Source of the DNA: Kalmusia sp. IMI 367209
Lineage: Eukaryota; Ascomycota; Dothideomycetes; Pleosporales; Didymosphaeriaceae
Assembly: GCA_027946365.1 (NCBI GenBank)
Contig: JAPEUQ010000005.1
Span: 992,001-1,056,000, forward strand
Length of the DNA stretch: 64,000 bases
Direction: 5' to 3'
Under the pieces are notes generated by a model. It did not search any database. It had not been told where the DNA came from and saw nothing but the letters and a program-made list of their open reading frames with translations. Made by a program: the position numbers and the translations under genes. Of the stretch, positions 58,377 through 64,000 are shown piece by piece (position 1 is the stretch's first letter; every line of letters begins with the position of its first letter).

Positions 58377-59189
58377 TTACTCCCGTACAGTTCCGAGAGC
58401 AGGTCGATACCCTTGAACAGCACTCTTCCCAAACCAACGCTTCGCGTGTGCCCGCTCTCGCTTTGCCTGCAACTCCATCTTTTCCTGCATACGCGCAACC
58501 CGTTGTCTCAGCTCCTCGTCACACTCCACCCAACTAAGTACGTAAAGAAGCTCATTGAACAATGCCTCCAACTCCCTATCACCATTGAATTGAGCCTGGT
58601 GACCAATTTCCAGCGCGATGGCAGTGATTCTAGCATCAATGCCAGCCAACTGCGCCAGGATAGCGCAAATGAAGCGTTCCGTAAACGGAAGATGCCGCAG
58701 CTCCCATAAATGCTGGTACTCGCACAGACTCAAATCCTCATCTATCTCACCTTGTATCTTCCTCTCTAGCAGCCGCAGAGTCCGGCTCATGGGTTTGTTG
58801 CCAAGGAAAGCGAGGGCCTGGTACATTTCGATGGCTAGCGGCAGCGTGCTTTCCATGTCTTCGCTGCGCTGCTCGAGGTCTGCTTCGCGCCAGTGAAGGG
58901 CGGACTTGAGGCCGTTATAGCTCACTCCTGCAGCTGGTAATAGAGCGATGCTTGGGTACTGTGGTTCGATGTAAATGTGCAGCGTTGGCAAGAGCTCCGT
59001 CAGTTGCTGCAGGGTAAGTGTGGTTGTAAGGGGCTCGTAGCCTGAGATGACGATCAAGGGGGAAGTGATGCACTCGGCTGAGGAGATAGCGCGTGGAATG
59101 TTGTACATACTCTTTGTTGCATTTACGGGTGTTGGCGGACTGACGAATATTTCCGGAGGACTCGACCGTAAGGGGTGATTAGGTGCCAT
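58377..59189 (-). CDS. Hypothetical alpha-helical protein with C-terminal coiled coil
   Basis: Single exon, 270 aa from ATG 59189 (MAPNHPLRSSPPEIFVSPPT). An N-terminal Pro/Ser segment is followed by helical sequence (LEQRSEDMESTLPLAIEMYQ, LPFTERFICAILAQLAGIDA, LEALFNELLYVLSWVECDEE). It ends with a basic predicted coiled coil, ELRQRVARMQEKMELQAKRE. No membrane segment or catalytic motif. The arrangement is reminiscent of fungal BTB/POZ-like or unnamed helical proteins, but I cannot assign it. The promoter toward 59.3 kb is shared with nothing obvious. Confidence 0.75.
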   Translation of the reverse strand: MAPNHPLRSSPPEIFVSPPTPVNATKSMYNIPRAISSAECITSPLIVISGYEPLTTTLTLQQLTELLPTLHIYIEPQYPSIALLPAAGVSYNGLKSALHWREADLEQRSEDMESTLPLAIEMYQALAFLGNKPMSRTLRLLERKIQGEIDEDLSLCEYQHLWELRHLPFTERFICAILAQLAGIDARITAIALEIGHQAQFNGDRELEALFNELLYVLSWVECDEELRQRVARMQEKMELQAKRERAHAKRWFGKSAVQGYRPALGTVRE

Positions 59190-59483
59190 CGTGTGTATAA
59201 TTTAGGCCCCTGGAGCAGAGCTTTGTGCACCGGTGTTGGTTGAATGGAATCGGTGAGAAAGAAGCAGAAGAGGTAGCTTATATATGGGAGAGTGCGCCTT
59301 GCCAGAGTTGTGAAACACAACCTGAAGAGTTCCATTCTTTGTCCTTGCGAATACAACAATGGCCTTGGGCTACACAATGTAGTAGCGCGAAAGCCGGCTT
59401 TGAGATTTTATACGTGGGACACCAAGAGTTTCGTGACGGCATGCACAATCTTCAGCCGAATGTTCGTATAGGTCTGTCGGTCA

Positions 59484-61300
59484 TTAAATATCGTACCAGT
59501 TCTCGTGGTAACCACGCAAGTCCAATCCACCCGTCACTGAAGCCACATTTAGATACGGCGTCAGATCCACCTCTGCAGCGATTTTTGAGCTGCCTTGATT
59601 GACTAGCTGATCTTTCCGCGTCCAACCATTACCTAGGTAAGCGAATCTATTCCCAGACGATGTCCAATATGTATATTGCCAGTCTTCCCACCTAGGCTCC
59701 CTCCGCACAAGATTGGCATGCAAGCCGCTCCCAGGCCAATTCGCCAGGATCTTTCCTCCAGCTACACCATTGTTGAACCACGAGCGGCAATTATCTTTAA
59801 GTACTGTTCGAGGGAAATACGCATCGCAATAAGCCTGGAAGTCCTCAGTAGCCTGCTCTGTTGGCGAGATCGTACGAATTCCTTGACTCTGGACTTTCCT
59901 TAGAACACGTGCGGCTAGTGTGATCTGGTTTTCGATGGAGAATGTTGAAGTTCCTGTAACCGCTGCTGCTTGGGGCCCGTTGATAAACAGCAGGTTTGGG
60001 AATCCTGGTGTGGCTATTCCAAGATATGTTCGAGGGTACCCTACACTGCCGTCTGGCTTCCATGCGGTAGCGAGGTCAATGTTCTCTTTTTGAAGACGGA
60101 AAGGGGGAGCAAACGACGTGTCAGCGCCTGTGCTACAAACGATAGCGTCAACAATTCTCTCTTTGCCATCTATGGTTCGAATACCAGACTTCGTGAATGC
60201 CTCAATCTCTGTAGTGATGTACTCAACGTTTGGCTGTGTGATGGCCTCCAAGTAACCCGGCCCAGGGGTAAGTCTCCTACAGCTTGGTGAAAATTCGGGT
60301 ATTATTGCTTGCAAGAGATCGGTGCGATCTCCCAACCTCTCCTTCATAAGATCTGTGGCCCGTTCGCGTAGTTGTGTTGAGCTGTGTCCTCCTTTCACCG
60401 AATTTCCAAAGCCAGTGAAGGAACGGTTTTCCATCCTTTTACGATATTGTAAATATGCATCTGGATCCGTGAAGGTGGCTCGTATATCGTCATTCAGCCG
60501 ATCCGCCGGATCATCTCCGAAACTGGGAGCGACCCATGTCGGACTTCGAGCGTAGTGGTCGATCCTACTCGCAATCTTATGAAGTTGTGGGAGGACCTGC
60601 ATCCCCGAAGCGCCGTTGCCAATAATTGCAATAGATTTTCCAGTTGCATCAAAGGAGTGGTCCCATCGGGAGCTATGAATTATATGGCCCGTGAACTCAG
60701 AGATGCCGGGATAAGAGGGTAATTTTGGTTGACTGAAAACACCAGTGGCAGTAATCAAGAAATCTGCTTGATCCACGAAAGTGCCTTGCGGGCTCTCGAC
60801 CGTAATCACCCATTTGGCTCTTTCTTCATTCCACTCAGCAGACTTAATTACATGGTTGCATTTGATGACTCTATCAGCTCGGTACTTAACTGCGATATTG
60901 GTCCAGTACTTTTTGATCTCTGCACCTTGGGCGTAATGCTCCGACCAACCAAGCGCGGGCGCAAATGTTGACTGGTATACGTGTGAGGGAACATCGCATC
61001 GGACCCCTGGATAGGTGCATTGGTTCCAAACACCTCCCTAAAAACAGCGTCAGAGAAGTAGAGGTCAAATCTGAGGGTTGCGCTTACAATGTCGCTGTCG
61101 CGTTCATACACAACTAAGTCTATCCCGGGGACTTTCTCTGGCAAAAGCACAGCTGCAGTAATTCCAGTGATCCCGGCACCGACTACGATCACCTTCAACT
61201 TTATAGTGTCGTCGATTGCATGCTCCTCAATATCAATATCGTGGCGAATCACCGTTTCTTCAGATGTCGTAGCAGGTGCTGGCGCAGAACTTTTGCCCAT
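59484..61300 (-). CDS. Flavin-dependent Baeyer-Villiger monooxygenase
   Basis: Exons 61300-61088 and 61037-59484, a 50-bp intron; 588 aa. The start is the ATG at 61300 (MGKSSAPAPATTSEETVIR); the open frame extends to a GTG at 61327. Motifs: FAD-binding GAGITG after KLKVIVV; then, across the intron, GGVWNQCTYPGVRCDVPSHV, the family's GG-W...YPG-RCD box. The Baeyer-Villiger signature FTGHIIHSSRW fits FxGxxxHxxxW, and NADPH-binding GNGASG follows. The C-terminal half has ITATGVFSQPKLPSYPG and FLINGPQ-type segments (LLFINGPQAAAVTG). Reaction: NADPH- and O2-dependent insertion of oxygen next to a ketone to give an ester or lactone. It is divergent from an MFS permease at 62.1 kb. Confidence 0.94.
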
Positions 61301-62122
61301 GGTCGATGCCTCGAGGACTAGTCTCACTGCCCGACGGCAACACTCTTGATATCGTCTGAGTATCTAGATTCGACCATCGCATCATATTTGGGTGGATTGA
61401 CGTTCTCCGATAACGGCTTGGAATGCAAGGTCTACCTCGGTGTGTGTACAGATATCAGGCAACGCGTGTCAGTCGGTAGGATGAGCAATTCAGCGCACGA
61501 CTCGTAATTCTTCCATTGCACAGGTTTGAGTTTTGAAGTAGACCTGATAGCAATGCAGGGTCTATCTTCGATTGAATGACTTTACTCGAGTCGGTAAGAT
61601 GAGTGGGTCTTACTAGGTAAAAACGGGGGTCTGGATTGGTGCGCGATCCATGGGCAAGTGCATGCCGAGCACGACATCTAGAGGATGGAGATAACCGCTC
61701 TCTAGCAAGTAGTTTTCCGATTGCGTCAGAGCCCAGGTATATCGCGATACACTTCACTATAGCTCGAATCATAACGCGAATCCTGGAAGAGGATTGGAAA
61801 TTTCAACGCTTTTTGTGGGGGACAGCTCGTATTTGGGTTAGTAGAGCACGTTGTCTCCAATATGCACTCTTGCTAGAAGTGTGTGAAACCGTGCGGAATC
61901 GGACGCTGCACGAAGTTGAGACCTCTAGTTGACGCTTTCTCGGCCATAAGATATTTTTGGGTGCCGACGGGTGCCGAATTCCCGGTACCTTGTGCTATAG
62001 AGGACATTAGCTTCGTACATAATTGGAAATATATGAAAGTAACTTGCGTGCAGTTGCCATTGTCTCGGTAGTTGGAGACCGACACGATCTAATTTCACCC
62101 TCTGAACTCTAAGCTGGACAAC
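61301..62122. promoter_or_regulatory. Divergent intergenic region between monooxygenase and MFS permease
   Basis: 822 bp between two 5' ends, probably carrying both promoters. Short frames only; no specific binding site recognised. Confidence 0.45.
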
Positions 62123-64000
62123 ATGTCCACAGCCAAGGACTATGAGAATGGCGACGTGATTACCGTTGCGGCTGACCAAGATGATGTAGAAAGAGATCTG
62201 GTCAAACCGTCACCTCAGGACGAAGACGAAGCTGGCAAGGTAAGAGATCGGATCTCTCTTAGAACTTAAGGGCCAGAAGAATTTATACTGATCACCTGCA
62301 GTTCCTTAGAGAGAATGATGTCGGTCTAATCGCATCCACCGCAACGGACGCAGATTACAAGGCGCTCGTGCGCAAGATCGACTTTCGCATCATGCCTCTC
62401 CTCTTTGGTACCTACGCTCTCCAATGTATCGACAAGAGCTGCCTCGGCTACGCGAGCGTGTTCACACTCTCCAAGGATCTTGGCCTGGTGGGCAAACAGT
62501 ATTCGTGGCTTGCGTCTCTGTTCTACTTTGGTTATCTCATATGCGAATACCCTACAACACTGCTGTCGCAAAAGTTCCCGATCGGTCGTTTTATTGGCGT
62601 CGCTATCATTGCTTGGGGTGGTATATTAGTTGCCACGGCTGGTGCAAACAACTTCGCCGGCATGGCTGTTCTGCGTTTCCTTCTTGGAGGCATTGAATCG
62701 CTTATCACACCGACATTTGTGCTTATTGTAAGTCTTCGTTGATGGGCTAGATGATCTCTAATCTTGACGTATGCTAGAACGGAATGTACTACACGAGGAA
62801 GGAGCAAGTGCTACGTACGGGTTTTTGGGCAGCTGCTAACGGGTTTGGATGTGAGAAAATTGGTCGGGTTGAGAATGGTTTGCTGACCAAATGCCAGCCA
62901 CGATCGGTGGTATTATCGCTTTCGGTATGGGACATGTAAATGCCGGGGTTCCCGGATGGAAGGTGAGCATTGTTATCAAGACGGTTTTGGACAGTGTTGA
63001 CTGACCGTTGTAGTGGATTTTCATCATCAACGGCTTGATTACTGTGTGCTGGGGTTAGTCTCTACACTGAAGAACGTTCACGCATACTAATCCGAACTCT
63101 GTAGGCACACTCGTTTTTGTCTATCTGCCAACTTCCCCCATGGCAGCAAAATTCTTGAGTGACAACGAACGCGTCCTTGCCGTACATCGCATCCGCGCGA
63201 ATAAGACCGTAAGTCAAAGCACAAAGGCCTTGTCAGCAAAGACAAGCATATCTGCAATGCATATGCTTCCTGACGCTTTCTTAGGGCATTCTGAGCAGGA
63301 AGTTCAAATGGAATCAGGCCGAAGAAGCTCTGAATCCTTTCAAAGACCCCCAAGGCCTCATCCTCTTCCTCACCATCTTCTGCAACGAGGTTCTTAAGTG
63401 AGTTTCCCTACTGGAACTCCCTCACGAGTCGTGTCTGACATTGAAACTTCAGCGGCGGCTTCGGCGCATTCGGAACACTTACTATAAAGAGCTTCGGATT
63501 TGATTCCTTGGAGTCAACCCTGATATACATCCCTCAGGGTTTCATCAATATGTGCTGTATTTTCTTTGGGGGATGGCTCGCTCAGAAGGTTTCCAACGCA
63601 CGCATATACGTGTCGATGGGCATGCTAGTACCTACTTTTGTAGGGTTACTGTTGCAGCTTGTGCTGCCTCGTTCGAATGTCGCGGGGTTGCTCATAGGGG
63701 GTACGTCGTCTCCTGTAGACTATTGGCATTCCGTCTAACCTGCGCGTCAGTATATCTCTTCCCACCATTCGCCACGTCTCTGTTCATCCTCCTCTCGCTT
63801 CCTGGTGTCAACAGCTCCGGATACACCAAGCGCATCACGCTGTCGTCGTACGCATTTTTGGGATATGCCCTTGGCAATATCAGTGGGCCGTTCATGGTCA
63901 AGAACGGCGAGAAGCCAGCATATCGTTCCGTGTTTGTCGCCGACATGATCTGCATTGGTCTGCAATGTACGTATACATCTGCTATACGAGCGCTCATGCG
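62123..64000 (+). CDS. MFS permease, anion:cation symporter / allantoate permease (Dal5-like) type, 3' end cut by window
   Basis: Exons 62123-62239, 62302-62727, 62778-62850, 62898-62962, 63014-63053, 63105-63208, 63285-63397, 63453-63700 and 63751-63966; introns 47-76 bp; then a GTACGT donor at 63967 with no acceptor before the end. About 467 residues are visible. The N-terminal cytosolic tail is acidic. Family boxes: DFRIMPLLFGTYALQCIDKS, LGLVGKQYSWLASLFYFGYL, EYPTTLLSQKFPIGRFIGVA and AVLRFLLGGIESLITPTFVL. Next are WKWIFIINGLITVCWG then LPTSPMAAKFLSDNER, followed by the second half from FGAFGTLTIKSFGFDSLEST. Such permeases take up small organic anions (allantoate, carboxylates, vitamins). 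Being divergent from a Baeyer-Villiger monooxygenase suggests a shared substrate or product, which is inference. Confidence 0.92.

Overview
The window is nuclear DNA of a filamentous ascomycete (Pezizomycotina; Dothideomycetes is my best guess, from gene content only). Genes are split by many introns, mostly 44-70 bp with GT...AG ends and CTAAC/CTGAC-type branch sites. The gene families are typically fungal: HET, NACHT/STAND, rhodopsin-domain membrane proteins, DUF1996, GH45, a Zn2Cys6 regulator. The one large transposon island carries the C-to-T/G-to-A damage expected of repeat-induced point mutation (RIP). I rebuilt exon structures by joining reading frames across splice sites. A total that is an exact multiple of three, plus family-typical sequence across each junction, is the main support.

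Layout. 1-11 kb: end of an unknown gene, a signal-peptide-peptidase-type protease, a disordered protein, a rhodopsin-domain membrane protein, an RCC1-repeat protein and an ISG12-like small membrane protein. 11.5-18 kb: a graveyard holding an unknown gene with one in-frame stop, half of an Asp/Glu-racemase/maleate-isomerase gene, a broken HET gene and a broken NACHT_N-NACHT gene. Most of their stops are TAG where CAG is expected. 18-28 kb: Nudix hydrolase, a nucleotidyltransferase-like protein, a glycine-rich secreted protein with a frameshift, and a polyproline/WH2-like protein. 28-39 kb: secreted DUF1996 protein, a second rhodopsin-domain protein and a GH45 endoglucanase, separated by long gene-poor stretches.

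40.3-48.6 kb: a nested transposon. A Tc1/mariner-type element (inverted ends, TA target duplication) is split by a 7 kb Ty3/Gypsy chromovirus-type retrotransposon with two 438-bp LTRs and a 5-bp target duplication (CTAGG). Both are dead.

48.9-53.2 kb: a divergent pair, a Zn2Cys6 transcription factor and an NAD-dependent epimerase/dehydratase (with a GC-AG intron), flanking a short unidentified ORF. 54-64 kb: a Mid2/WSC-like membrane sensor, a secreted TAP-type serine hydrolase, an unknown coiled-coil protein, then a Baeyer-Villiger monooxygenase divergent from an MFS permease that runs off the window. The two enzyme/regulator/transporter groups right of the transposon look like small catabolic or secondary-metabolism loci, but no substrate can be read from the sequence. 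I found no convincing wholly new system. The most unusual features are the pseudogenised recognition locus next to an ISG12-like gene, the nested transposon and the polyproline/WH2 protein.
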